A DNA stretch of 64,000 nucleotides from Poriferisodalis sp965208485 (lineage in GTDB: Bacteria; Actinomycetota; Acidimicrobiia; Acidimicrobiales; Poriferisodalaceae), in assembly GCF_965208485.1 (NCBI RefSeq), contig NZ_OZ242344.1, positions 2,232,001 to 2,296,000 of the forward strand, in the 5' to 3' direction. Position numbers and translations under genes: made by a program. Below are positions 35,464-44,016 of this stretch, piece by piece; the first letter of the stretch is position 1; the number at the start of each line of letters is the position of its first letter. The notes under the pieces were generated by a model. That model did no database searches, was not told the origin of the DNA, and saw only the letters and a list, made by a program, of their open reading frames with translations.

Positions 35464-35901
35464 CTATTCGCCGCCCCGAGTGGGGACTGCCGGATCGAGC
35501 GTGTGGTAATCGGCTGCATCGTCGGTGAAGATGGCCATCTCGGTGTGCAGGCCTGAGGGCAAGTCGAGCGTGCCGGCGCAGATGGCGATGTCGTTCATCT
35601 GCTCCTCTGGACCCTCCAACACCTTCCAGAAGAGCGACCCACCGCACTCGCTGCAGAAGCCGTAGGCCACGTTGGGGTCGTCTGCCGGGTGGTGCCAGAC
35701 CAAGGAATCGTCCGCCACGAACCGCAGGTTGTCACGATCGCATCCTGACGCCGCCATGTAGTGACCCGTCCAGCGCCGGCAGCGCCAGCAATGGCAGTTC
35801 CACACCTGCCGGATCGGGCCGTGCACCTCATAGCTCACGGCACCGCACAAGCAATGGCCCGAGGCCGTCGGTTCAGCGCCCGACTCCGCCAATCCATTCA
35901 C
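35464..35901 (-). CDS. GFA/CENP-V-type zinc protein
   Basis: The 145-residue protein starts at GTG 35901. The zinc-binding cysteines of the GFA fold are visible: GHCLCGAVSYEV, NCHCWRCRRWTG and GFCSECGGSLFW. Named for glutathione-dependent formaldehyde-activating enzyme, most members have unknown activity. It converges with the preceding gene. Confidence 0.85.
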   Translation of the reverse strand: MNGLAESGAEPTASGHCLCGAVSYEVHGPIRQVWNCHCWRCRRWTGHYMAASGCDRDNLRFVADDSLVWHHPADDPNVAYGFCSECGGSLFWKVLEGPEEQMNDIAICAGTLDLPSGLHTEMAIFTDDAADYHTLDPAVPTRGGE

Positions 35902-35974
35902 CGCAGCACCTCCGATAACCCACTGCGCCGTCGGGAACGCTCGATTCTCCCATGGCCCGCAGGCCGTTCCGGAA

Positions 35975-36982
35975 TCAGTTGCAGCGGCCGTCGTCGCTGA
36001 CGCCCCGATGGCTGTAGCACAGGGTCGTAGCCGAAACCTGGCGCAGGGTGTACGGCCCCGCGTCGGTGGCGAGGTCGCCGTCGATGCCGGCGGCCATCCA
36101 GTCGCCGGCCGGTTCGGCATCGATGTAGAGCCGGTAGCCGCGCGCGGAGTCGTCCGGCAGCCCGACTACGTCGAAGGCCACTTCAACGACGCCTTCGAAC
36201 GCGCTCGGCGGCGCAACGTTCCTGACACGCGACACCGGATCGGTCGCTGAGGCGAACTGCTCGACGACCGATGTCGCCAGTTCGTGCAAGGTGGCGGCTT
36301 GCGCGGCATCGCCGATGCCGCGCAAGACCTCGGTGGTGACATCGTGACGCTGCCCTGATGCGAAGGGCGCCAGATAGTTTCTGCTCGCCCAACCGGTCAC
36401 CGGACCGGCTTGGATCTCATGCCAAGTGGACGTTGCCAAGTCACGGGTGCGGCCGGTTGCGATGAGTCCCACGATATCGAGCGTTGCGAGATGGCCGACG
36501 CCGTCTGGCCCTTGCACGAGCAGCGAGGGCCCTTCCGCAGCGGAATTGCCGATGCGGATCGAGAGGGTCGCCACGATCGTCCCGTTGGGCACCTCGCGGA
36601 GGTTGAGCCAGTCGTCGTGGGTGACGCCGATGACACCGAGCCGGGTGCCTTCCGCTGGGCCGAGCGCCGCGGGTGTTCCCGGCAGCGCATCGTCGGGCAC
36701 CGTCGAGGCGGTCGGCTGACTGGCTTCGCTGGTGGGTGCCGCAGGGGCTGCAGTCACCGGCGGCACGGTCGACGGTGTCGGAGGCGCTTCGGCGGTCGCT
36801 GCGGACTCGGCGGCAGCTCCCGCATCGCTCCCGTCATCTGCGTCGGGCGGGACGCTCGTCTGTGGCAGGGCCTGTGAGACAGCCGGCGTCTCGTCGTCTG
36901 CCGCACCCAAGGCGACAAACAGCGACAGCGCCGACAGCACAAGCGCCGCAAACGCCACCACTGCAACAAATCGGTTCGTCAT
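35975..36982 (-). CDS. secreted or membrane-anchored SH3-like protein
   Basis: The 335-residue protein starts at ATG 36982 (MTNRFVAVVAFAALVLSALS), with a signal peptide or anchor helix over residues 4-28. A low-complexity Ala/Pro/Thr/Ser linker covers about 30-105. A bacterial SH3-like domain follows (DDWLNLREVPNGTIVATL to VTGWASRNYLAPF). The C-terminal part (GVVEVAFDVVGLPDDSARGY onward) is beta-rich and unassigned, ending with two Cys. Likely acts at the cell wall. Confidence 0.75.
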   Translation of the reverse strand: MTNRFVAVVAFAALVLSALSLFVALGAADDETPAVSQALPQTSVPPDADDGSDAGAAAESAATAEAPPTPSTVPPVTAAPAAPTSEASQPTASTVPDDALPGTPAALGPAEGTRLGVIGVTHDDWLNLREVPNGTIVATLSIRIGNSAAEGPSLLVQGPDGVGHLATLDIVGLIATGRTRDLATSTWHEIQAGPVTGWASRNYLAPFASGQRHDVTTEVLRGIGDAAQAATLHELATSVVEQFASATDPVSRVRNVAPPSAFEGVVEVAFDVVGLPDDSARGYRLYIDAEPAGDWMAAGIDGDLATDAGPYTLRQVSATTLCYSHRGVSDDGRCN

Positions 36983-37067
36983 GTCCGTAGCGGCTCCTGT
37001 CAGTCCGGTTGCCAGCAACCTCGGGTATACCGCGCCGCAGCCTCCATCAGACGGCAAGGACGAACGC

Positions 37068-37493
37068 TCACGCTGCGACGACAGCCAGACCCTCGCGCTC
37101 GGCCGCCTCGGTGAGACGCCGGTCCAAGCACACGAACGGCAACCCGGCGCCGAGCTGTTCTTGGACATGCAATGCGGCGCCGAGCTGGGCAGCGTCGGCC
37201 GCCCGCAGCGGATGCCGTGCCAGCAACGACATCGAGCGTGTCCGCACGGCGAGTATCTCGACGACTTCGTGCCAGGTCGCGCTGAACTCCTCGAGGCGAC
37301 TCATGACGCTGCGGCGCTGGTCGCGTGACAGCTCGCTGTCACGCGTTCGTCGCTCAATCGCGCCCGCGATTTCAACTCTCGACCACGCCCAGGTGACGAT
37401 GACGTCGTCGTCACGCAGCCACGATCGCGTTGCGTCAGTTGTCGATTCGGCAACGAAGAGCGGCACGATCGCCGAGGTGTCCCAGTACCTCAC
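37068..37493 (-). CDS. vapC: PIN-domain toxin (VapC-like)
   Basis: The 141-residue PIN ribonuclease starts MRYWDTSAIVPLFVAE with the first catalytic Asp. E in SRVEIAGAIERRTRD, D in LRAADAAQLGAALH and the final acidic FVCLDRRLTEAAEREG complete the metal site. It overlaps its antitoxin by four bases. Residues look intact, so the pair may be active. Confidence 0.88.
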   Translation of the reverse strand: MRYWDTSAIVPLFVAESTTDATRSWLRDDDVIVTWAWSRVEIAGAIERRTRDSELSRDQRRSVMSRLEEFSATWHEVVEILAVRTRSMSLLARHPLRAADAAQLGAALHVQEQLGAGLPFVCLDRRLTEAAEREGLAVVAA

Positions 37494-37774
37494 ACACGAT
37501 CCTCTCGTTCGGAGGCCAACGCCTCCGCAAGGCTGGTCGGGATCTGCAGAGGAGGCTCGTCGAGCACAGCGGCCGCATCTCCTTGGCCTGCCCGGAGCAC
37601 CCCTGACGTGATCAGTCTGCTGAGATGCTCGTCTTCTGGCGCCGATGGCGGCACGAGCCTCGCGACCGGCGTGCCCCGATCAGTCACCTGTATCTCACCG
37701 CCTCGCCGCACCTGACGCAGGTAGTGCGACAGATTCGCTTTCAGTTCGGAGACGGACACTGCACTGGAACTCAT
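37490..37774 (-). CDS. Phd/YefM-family antitoxin of the PIN toxin
   Basis: The 94-residue antitoxin begins MSSSAVSVSELKANLSHYLR with the Phd/YefM DNA-binding signature (GGEIQVTDRGTPVARLVPP). The acidic C-terminal half would cover the toxin. A palindrome 11 bases upstream of its ATG fits autoregulation. The gene order antitoxin-toxin with a four-base overlap is standard. Confidence 0.87.
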   Translation of the reverse strand: MSSSAVSVSELKANLSHYLRQVRRGGEIQVTDRGTPVARLVPPSAPEDEHLSRLITSGVLRAGQGDAAAVLDEPPLQIPTSLAEALASEREDRV

Positions 37775-37784
37775 TCGACCATGA

Positions 37785-37804
37785 TAGTCAGATCAGAATG
37801 ACTA
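37785..37804. promoter_or_regulatory. inverted repeat TAGTCA-N8-TGACTA before the antitoxin gene
   Basis: Perfect six-base arms lie immediately upstream of the Phd/VapC operon start (37774). Position and symmetry suggest the operator bound by the antitoxin. Confidence 0.5.
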
Positions 37805-37842
37805 GATAGGTCGCACTACTGGGCGCCGCTATCCGCGAGCAG

Positions 37843-37952
37843 CTAGTGCCGTGTCAAGCAACCTTCGCTGTGGCGGGGATCGCTGGAGGGCCTGCTCGCA
37901 GGCGAAGCGACGGCGCCAGCAACCGCGCAAACGTTTGCTGACGCGGCACTAG
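37843..37952. repeat. CTAG-bounded palindromic element, 110 bp, arms of another type
   Basis: Left arm CTAGTGCCGTGTCA and inverted right arm CTAGTGCCGCGTCA. The interior contains an inverted GCCTGCTCGCAGGC and CTTCGC/GCGAAG pairs but not the CTGACCTGCGG core. Its right CTAG is shared with the next element. Confidence 0.6.
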
Positions 37953-38055
37953 GAGACTGCTGATTTATTCGGATCCGGGCAAGTCTGCAACGCTCTGACC
38001 TGCGGCTTTGTGTCCGTGAATCGGCGATTTCGGCGATTGTTCAGCAGCCTCCTAG
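37949..38055. repeat. CTAG-bounded palindromic element, 107 bp
   Basis: Left arm CTAGGAGACTGCTGA and inverted right arm CTAGGAGGCTGCTGAA, with a central CTCTGACCTGCGGCTTTG. The left arm resembles the left end of the IS1182-type element (CTAGGAGTCCGCTGATTTGT). Its right CTAG is the left target site of the IS1380-type element, so three CTAG-bounded units stand in a row. Confidence 0.7.
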
Positions 38056-39748
38056 CCCTGATTGTTCACGAGAGTTCTGTTGAGCCTCTTTTGGGCGTGT
38101 TCTTTGCTCGCTTTTTGCGGTCTGGGCGTTTTGGGGTGCTGGTGGGTGCGTCGTGGGTGCGTCGTGGGTGCGTTGATGGCTGCGGTTGGGGCGTTGGGGC
38201 GGGCCGGGTGTGTGTTCGGGCGCGGCGGGGCTGCCCCGCTGGGCGGGGAGCTGTGCTGGCTGGGTGCGCGGAGGGGGTCAGCGGGGGTGTGCGATGGCGA
38301 GCAGCGCTCGGGTGCCGGGGTGTTGTTCGGGCAGGCGCAGCAGGGTGCGCCGTGCGCTGGTGCACACGAGCGCTGGCAGGTGCCACAGCTGCCGGCGGAG
38401 CCGTTTGGGCGCAGCTTTGGCGAGGGCGCCTTGGAGGCAGGCGTTCTGGAACCATCCCACGAGCGCGAGGCCGACCATGCGCACGGCGGCCCATGCGCTG
38501 TTCGCGTTCCACGCGGTGAACGCCATGCGCGACAGGCCGCTGTCCTTGAGGCGGCGCACGGCGTCGGCGACGTCGGCGTGCGAGCGCATCAGGCGGTCGA
38601 GTTGCGCGGTGTCGCCTTGCTGGTCGCTGTAGAACCCCCAGCAGCGGAAGCTGTCGCTTTCGAACAGGCTTCGCTGCGCGCCGGGGTGCCGCGGCTCGCG
38701 GCGCACCACCAGCCGTGTCCCCTCAGGCCACCCCGACAGGTCGGCGAGGTCGGTGAGGTCCGCGACCTGAGCGCGGCTGCGTTTGCGCTGCTTGGACCGT
38801 TCGGGGCTGTTGTGCCAGCGGCCCGGCTCGCCCACGACACGGCGGATCGCTGCTTCGATCGCCGGCGCGGAACGCGCTGAGACCGCGAACCCGACGTTGC
38901 GCTTCGCGAGTCCCGCCGCGAGCGTCGCTGAGCAGCCGCCGGCGTCGATGCTCACCACCAGCGGGCGCTCTGCGAGCTCTTTGTCGTCGCCTTCGCGGTG
39001 GCCTGCCGCGTCGCGCTCGGGCAGCGTCCCCACGGCCGCGTCGAGCACTTCGAGATGATCGGCGATGCTGTTCGCGGCGGCGTTGCCCGCCCGCAGCTTG
39101 ACCCACAGCGGCTCCCCGTCCGCGGTGGAGCAGATCATCGGATGAAACCCGTAGCCGCGCTTGCAATGCGGCGCCGCGCCGGCCTTGTTCTCCGAGTGGA
39201 CCACCCGCCAGCGTGGAGTCGATGTCGACCACCAGCGGGCCGCTGCGGTCACGACCGGCCCACATCTGCGGGCGCACCTGCGCTGCTGCGCCCAGCAGCG
39301 CCGCGGGGCCGCCTGCGCCCAGACCGGTGATCGTGCGGTACAGCGCCGAGTCCGACGCCACACCGCCGAACAGCTCCGGCTGCGCTCTCAGATGCTCGAT
39401 GTCGCTGCACGCCTCCCCGCCAGCAGCCACCGTCAACAACGCGTGCACCAGCACCGCGCCCCGATCATGAACCGGGGCGCGCTCCCCGCGTCGGGGCACC
39501 GCGGCCGACAGCGCGCCGGTCAGCCCCACGCAGTCCGCGAAGCCCCCCAAAGCGAACAGCCCCGCACCCCACACGACCCGATCCCCGCCGCCTGCCAGAC
39601 ACGCGTTCGCGACACTGACAGGTTTCACCTCGCAGATGCCCCCCTGAACCCGCCGATGCTTTCTTTGCGGACATGCATCGTCGCAGGCCAGAGAGGCTTT
39701 TCCGCGGACCCAAACAGCCCCAGCCCACACACCCATGAATAATCAGGG
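38056..39748 (-). mobile_element. IS1380-family insertion sequence flanked by CTAG duplications
   Basis: Tips are CCCTGATTGTTCACG (38056) and, inverted, CCCTGATTATTCATG (39748). CTAG is present directly outside both tips (38052-38055 and 39749-39752), fitting a four-base target duplication. One transposase gene is carried leftward but is split by a frameshift. The element inserted exactly at the end of a palindromic CTAG element. Confidence 0.8.
38278..39628 (-). pseudogene. IS1380-family transposase with a frameshift
   Basis: The N-terminal part (GTG 39628, KPVSVANACLAG onward) includes HALLTVAAGGEACSDIEHLR and reaches RSGPLVVDIDSTL with the first catalytic Asp. Near 39205 the frame shifts and the homology resumes as VVHSENKAGAAPHCKRGYGF, RPLVVSIDAGGCSATLAAGL (second Asp) and the C-terminal region, ending at 38278. 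Joined, the protein would have about 450 residues, a normal size. Apart from the frameshift it looks recent and complete. Confidence 0.8.
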
Positions 39749-39856
39749 CTAGCCCCACCTACCGCTGTAGGAACTGGGCCTAAAATAGAAATTGTTGTGC
39801 ATAAAAGTAGAAGTTCTTTCTCCAAGAAATAGAATCTGGCACTAGGCTCAGCAGCA

Positions 39857-41023
39857 ATGCTGGAACGCAAGATCGCCGCTGGCACGCACGACTCGCTCCT
39901 GAGGCACCGTCTTTCTGCCTATCCCGCTGTCGCGTTGGTGGGACCGCGCCAGTGCGGCAAGACCACCCTCGCCCGATCGCTCGGCGTCCGCTACTACGAC
40001 ATGGAGCTGGAGTCAGACCGCTTGCGACTTGATCTTGAATGGGAGGAGATGGCCCGGGGCGGCGACTTGGTCGTGATCGACGAAGCCCAGGCCGCTCCGG
40101 AGATATTCCCGCGTCTGCGCGGCACGATCGACGCGGACCGCCGCCGCAACGGGCGCTTCTTGCTCTTGGGCTCGATCTCGCCGTCGCTCATGAGGAATGT
40201 CTCGGAGTCACTCGCCGGCCGGTTGAGCGTGACAGAACTGACGCCGCTGTCGTGGCAGGAGCTGACGGTCGAGAGCCGCGAGCGCCTGTGGCGCTGCGGC
40301 GGGTTTCCCGACGGCGGAGTGCTTGACATCGAGGGCTATCCGCACTGGCAACACGACTACCTCAGCCTGCTCGCGCAGCGCGACCTGCCGTCGTGGGGAC
40401 TGCCGGCTACGGCCTTGACGACCCAGCGGCTCTTCGAGTTGTTGGCGGCATCACACGGCCAGCAGTGGAACGCCAGCGAGACAGGCCGTGCCCTCGGCCT
40501 CTCGTACCACACCGTGAACGACTACTTGGACTACCTGGAAGGCGCATTCCTGCTCAGGCGCCTCCCCGCCTACCACGCGAACGTGCGCAGGAAGCTCACC
40601 AAGAGGCCGAAGGTCTACTGGCGCGACAGCGGGCTGTTGCACAGCTTGTGGGGCGTCAGCACCCCTTCAGACCTGCTTGGCCATCCGATGGTGGGAGCGA
40701 GCTGGGAGGGGCATGCCATCAACCAGGTGCTGACTGCGATGCAACAAGCCGGGACAAGCTTCAGCGCATCGCACCTGCGCACCGTCGACGGCCGGGAGAT
40801 CGATCTGATCGTCAAGATTGGACCAGAGCTCTGGGCCATCGAGGTCAAGCTCACCACCAACCCGAGCCGCGCAGACATGGCTCGCCTGAACGAAACGGCC
40901 GACATCGTCGGCGCCCACAAGCGATTCTTGGTCACTCGAAGCACCGAAACGGCCAGCAGCGGCCCGCAGACCGTGTGCGATCTCGACCACATGATCTCCC
41001 ACGCGAGCCAACCACCGGCTTAG
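39857..41023 (+). CDS. AAA+ ATPase with DUF4143 / nuclease-like C-terminus
   Basis: The 388-residue protein has Walker A VGPRQCGKTTLARSL (from residue 28), Walker B LVVIDEAQAAPEIF (71 on) and sensor FLLLGSISPS. A winged-helix segment (NASETGRALGLSYHTVNDYL) and the DUF4143 PD-(D/E)XK-like motif follow (GREIDLIVKIGPELWAIEVKLT). The start ATG 39857 follows an AT-rich stretch (39776-39850) that contrasts with the surrounding DNA and may hold the promoter. It lies between an IS1380-type element and a decayed hutH, so acquisition is likely. Function unproven. Confidence 0.87.
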   Translation: MLERKIAAGTHDSLLRHRLSAYPAVALVGPRQCGKTTLARSLGVRYYDMELESDRLRLDLEWEEMARGGDLVVIDEAQAAPEIFPRLRGTIDADRRRNGRFLLLGSISPSLMRNVSESLAGRLSVTELTPLSWQELTVESRERLWRCGGFPDGGVLDIEGYPHWQHDYLSLLAQRDLPSWGLPATALTTQRLFELLAASHGQQWNASETGRALGLSYHTVNDYLDYLEGAFLLRRLPAYHANVRRKLTKRPKVYWRDSGLLHSLWGVSTPSDLLGHPMVGASWEGHAINQVLTAMQQAGTSFSASHLRTVDGREIDLIVKIGPELWAIEVKLTTNPSRADMARLNETADIVGAHKRFLVTRSTETASSGPQTVCDLDHMISHASQPPA

Positions 41024-41133
41024 CGGTTGCGAGAAACCCCACCGGTCGCCCGAGCGGGTGAGGCTGCAAACCCCTCGTACGCGGCGGCGTAGTCACGGGG
41101 ATGGCTCACTGCCCAGCGCTCCCGGCTCGTCCC

Positions 41134-41240
41134 CTAGGAGGCTGGTCGGAAAAGGGGATCTTGCCGACACAGCAAGTCCCTGACCTGCGGGTTTGCATCT
41201 GACAAACGCCGAAATAGCGGCTTTCCGACCAGCCTCCTAG
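41134..41240. repeat. CTAG-bounded palindromic element, 107 bp (type A copy 3)
   Basis: Identical to copy 1 (6456) except that the arm reads CTAGGAGGCTGG on both sides instead of CTAGGAGGGTGG. The two changes are complementary, so pairing of the arms is kept. It sits between the AAA/DUF4143 gene and the hutH remnant; the rest of 41024-41263 has no gene. Confidence 0.8.
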
Positions 41241-41263
41241 CCGCCGCGCGCTGCTTCCTGGGG

Positions 41264-42110
41264 TCAGATCAGAGGGCCGGTGGCCGATTCGACTGCGGGC
41301 ACCAGCGCTTCGTCGATGAGCATCTGATCGGCGGCGGCGAGTTCGGGGGACAGCCAGCGGTCGGGTCCTGGACCGGGCACGGCGGTGCGCAGCAGGCTGC
41401 GGGCTGCAGCGGCGTTCGCAGCTCGATGCCGCGGGCAGCCGTCACCCACTCGATGGCCAGGATGCGGCGCAGGTTGGCGACGGCTCGGCGCAGCTTGCGG
41501 GCTGCTCCCCAACCCATCGACACGTGGTCCTCCTGCATGGCCGAAGTGGGCAGCGAGTCGACTGCAGCCGGGGCGGCCAGGCGCCGGTTCTCGGCGCACA
41601 GCGCAGCGGCGGTGTACTGGCCGATCATCAGGCCGCTGTCCACACCTGGGTCGTCGGCGAGGAACGGCGGCAGGCCATGGGAACGCTTGGAGTCGAGTAG
41701 CCGGTCGATGCGTCGCTCGGCGATGGCACCCACCTCGGCCGCGGCGATGGCGAGATAGTCGGCGGCCAGGGCGACTGGGGCTCCATGGAAGTTGCCGCAC
41801 GACTCAATGCGACCGTCGGGGAGCACCATCGGATTGTCGATGGCCGAAGCCAATTCCTGATCAGTCACGCCTGCCGCGAAGTCGAGGGTGTCGCGCGCCA
41901 CGCCGTGCACCTGGGGGGTGCACCGGATGGAGTAGGCGTCCTGCACACGGTCGTCGTCATGACGGTGGCTGGCCACGATGGGCGAGCCCGCCAGCACCGT
42001 GCGAAGATTGGCGGCGCTGGCCTGCTGACCGGGATGGGGTCGCAGCGCCAACAGGTCGGCGGCGAACGCCCGGTCAGCGGCGATGCCTACCGGTACGCAG
42101 CTGCCGATGA
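41264..42110 (-). pseudogene. second histidine ammonia-lyase, decayed (N-terminus missing, frameshift)
   Basis: From DRAFAADLLALRPHPGQQAS to the C-terminus this is nearly the same as residues about 265-507 of the intact hutH at 55096 (roughly nine residues in ten). The first half, including the ASG triad that forms the MIO group, is absent. A frameshift near 41400, after GIELRTPLQPAA, moves the last 40 residues into another frame ending VPAVESATGPLI. It is therefore a duplicated and then broken copy. Sequence upstream to about 42310 is open but unrecognised. Confidence 0.8.
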
Positions 42111-42329
42111 CTACTTCCGAGTCACCGATGTCGACGCGCTCGACGACGAATGAGCCGACACAATGCGCGGGTTCTGGCAGCGAGCCCAAGGCTGGTCTTG
42201 ATCCAACGCAGTTGCAGTGATGAGGTGTCCTCACCGACTGCGGCTCGAAATCGCCTTCGAGAGTGTCGCCGAGTTGCTCGCCCAACGCCGCACCCAGACA
42301 CGGCCGCACGCAGCTCTATCGACTTGCCA

Positions 42330-42457
42330 CCGACGGAAGGGTCGCACGCTTCAATCGCGCCCTGAGCGACGAGTACCTCTTCGCCCAAGTGTTCGGATCA
42401 GAGACCGACCGTAGAGTCAGCGCGGCTCGCTGGGCGCAAGGCTGCAAGTTCCGCTGA
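42330..42457 (+). pseudogene. IS481/IS3-type transposase C-terminal scrap
   Basis: The short frame reads RLATDGRVARFNRALSDEYL followed by FAQVFGSETDRR, resembling the region around the last catalytic Glu of IS481-type integrases (normally TNGKVERFNRTL.DE). The Glu position is Ala here. Nothing else of the element is recognisable in 42111-42570. Confidence 0.5.
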
Positions 42458-42569
42458 CACAACACGGCCGGCTGTTGTCTACCCGCATCACGCGCCCACA
42501 AACCCGACCCCGCTGACATACGTGTCACAGTTCGGACCCGGCCGTGCGATCGCGGATGCTCGCTGAGCC

Positions 42570-42800
42570 CTACTTGGGAATGATGCGCACCCGGTCCGGG
42601 GGCGACGCGTCAGGTTCGTCGTTGCATAGCTTGTCGACGCTCAGGTCCAGGTGGGCATCGCTGAGGTCGTAGAGATGGTCGCTGATGTGTCGGAACACGA
42701 CATCTGCTGCGTCTCGATCGAAAGTGCCTTCTGCCAACCGCCGCTCTCGTCCCACTCGGTACTCGCGCACATCGATGTGCAGGCACCCATCAGTTTGCAC
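42570..42800 (-). CDS. small acidic hypothetical protein
   Basis: The 76-residue frame from GTG 42800 reads like a real protein (HIDVREYRVGRERRLAEGTF then DRDAADVVFRHISDHLYDLS), with balanced composition and acidic character. No ribosome site is obvious and I do not recognise a family. It ends next to decayed IS and hutH DNA, so it could be a fragment of a longer protein. Confidence 0.4.
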   Translation of the reverse strand: MQTDGCLHIDVREYRVGRERRLAEGTFDRDAADVVFRHISDHLYDLSDAHLDLSVDKLCNDEPDASPPDRVRIIPK

Positions 42801-42841
42801 CGCACAGTAGGAGAGGATCTCCGCCTACCTCAGCAGCACAC

Positions 42842-42941
42842 CTAGTGGCGTGTCGCAGTTTTCCTCCGGGCATCATGCAGCGCGCTGACCTGCAAGAATG
42901 GGCTTGCTTCAGCCCCAGCCATTTCAGCGACGCACATCTAG
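42842..42941. repeat. CTAG-bounded element, 100 bp, weak palindrome
   Basis: Runs CTAG to CTAG with related inverted ends (GTGTCGCAG / GTGCGTCGCTG) and the core GCTGACCTGCAAG. The arms are more diverged than in other copies. A further CTAG follows at 42946. Confidence 0.5.
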
Positions 42942-42960
42942 AACCCTAGAGAACGGCGGA

Positions 42961-43308
42961 TCAGTTGGGCATCGATTCGGCAATCGGCACTGCGACGGAC
43001 ACGTACCACCAGACCTGCAGCGGCGCGCAGACAACAGCAACCGCGATCACCGTTCGACGGCGTGCGATCGCCGCGGCCGCGAAAGACGACGCGATGATCG
43101 CTGCGATTACGAGCGCTCCGGCGACATGCCGCGGCTCGGTCGGGTCGTCCCAGTCAGCGCCGATGAAGGCAGTGCCCCACGCCCAGTAGCCGAGCACGAA
43201 CGTGATCGCTGCCGACACGAGTGCCCAAAGCCCCAGCGCCGCCCATGGCGAGAGAGAACGCCGTTGGACGACGGCGTTGAGCGGCGCTCGGACTGAGCGA
43301 ATACGCAT
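42961..43308 (-). CDS. small membrane protein, three predicted helices
   Basis: The 115-residue protein is read from ATG 43308 (MRIRSVRAPLNAVVQRRSLS). Hydrophobic segments are at about 22-42 (WAALGLWALVSAAITFVLGY), 62-82 (VAGALVIAAIIASSFAAAAI) and 88-106. No known domain. It lies just downstream of the split secreted-protein gene, in the same direction. Confidence 0.6.
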   Translation of the reverse strand: MRIRSVRAPLNAVVQRRSLSPWAALGLWALVSAAITFVLGYWAWGTAFIGADWDDPTEPRHVAGALVIAAIIASSFAAAAIARRRTVIAVAVVCAPLQVWWYVSVAVPIAESMPN

Positions 43309-43310
43309 CG

Positions 43311-43903
43311 CTACCAGTTGCAGCGACGCAAGAACCAAGTCGCCGGGTTCCACGTCGAACAGCGGCGCCCTTCGAGGTCCCACGAAGCACCGCCGCCAAT
43401 GGCGTTGCCGAGCAGATGGCACCACAGCTGTTGGAAGATCGAGGCCCAGCTGCGCACCGACACCGTGAGATCGTGCTTGTCTAGGCAAGAGTGCATGGAG
43501 TTGTAGAGCAGAGTCGCTTCGGTAGCTCCCGGTGGGCTGTAGAGCCACCCGAATCCGGTGGGGATGATGTGTATGTCATCGTAGCTGCTGCCGTTCCAGC
43601 TAACGCCGAGCTCGTCGATGAGCGGTCCGTCGCAGTCGAGGTAGCCGGTGTCGGTGTCAACCGCGTCGCAGCCTCCGTAACCGAAGAAGCATGGCCAGCG
43701 TGTCGTGCCTCTACGCCAGTTCTGACTGGTCAGAGCTCGTCGCCGATTGTATCGAGAATCTGTTCCTCGAAGCCGTCGGGTATCTCAACGGTCGTGTCTG
43801 TGTCGCCGGAAGCGCCGCCGTCCGCTTGTGCCGGGGCGGTGACGGTGAGCGTCAACACTGCGGCGATCAGGACCGTGAACAGTGCTGTGAGAATTCGTTT
43901 CAC
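43311..43903 (-). pseudogene. secreted Cys-rich protein split by a frameshift after the signal peptide
   Basis: From GTG 43903 (RBS-like AAGAGG upstream) comes a signal peptide (KRILTALFTVLIAAVLTLTV, cleavage near AQA/D) and a short acidic mature start ending GDEL at a TGA near 43730. One frame over, with no start codon of its own, a continuous reading follows: SQNWRRGTTRWPCFFGYGGC, then DELGVSWNGSSYDDIHIIPT, CLWHLL-type FQQLWCHLLGNAIGGGASWD and LEGRRCSTWNPATWFL, ending CNW at 43311. The CH..GG..WDLE.R end resembles secreted actinobacterial proteins of unknown function. A single-base error at 43733 would join the parts. Confidence 0.6.
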
Positions 43904-44016
43904 GTGGGGGCCTCTTGTTCGGTGCCAGAGGCTCGGGCACGAAGTCGGCAGCGTAGCCGCTCTATTCGTCAATGTGTCCAATCTGTTGACTCATTCACCG
44001 ATCAGGAGACTTCCCC

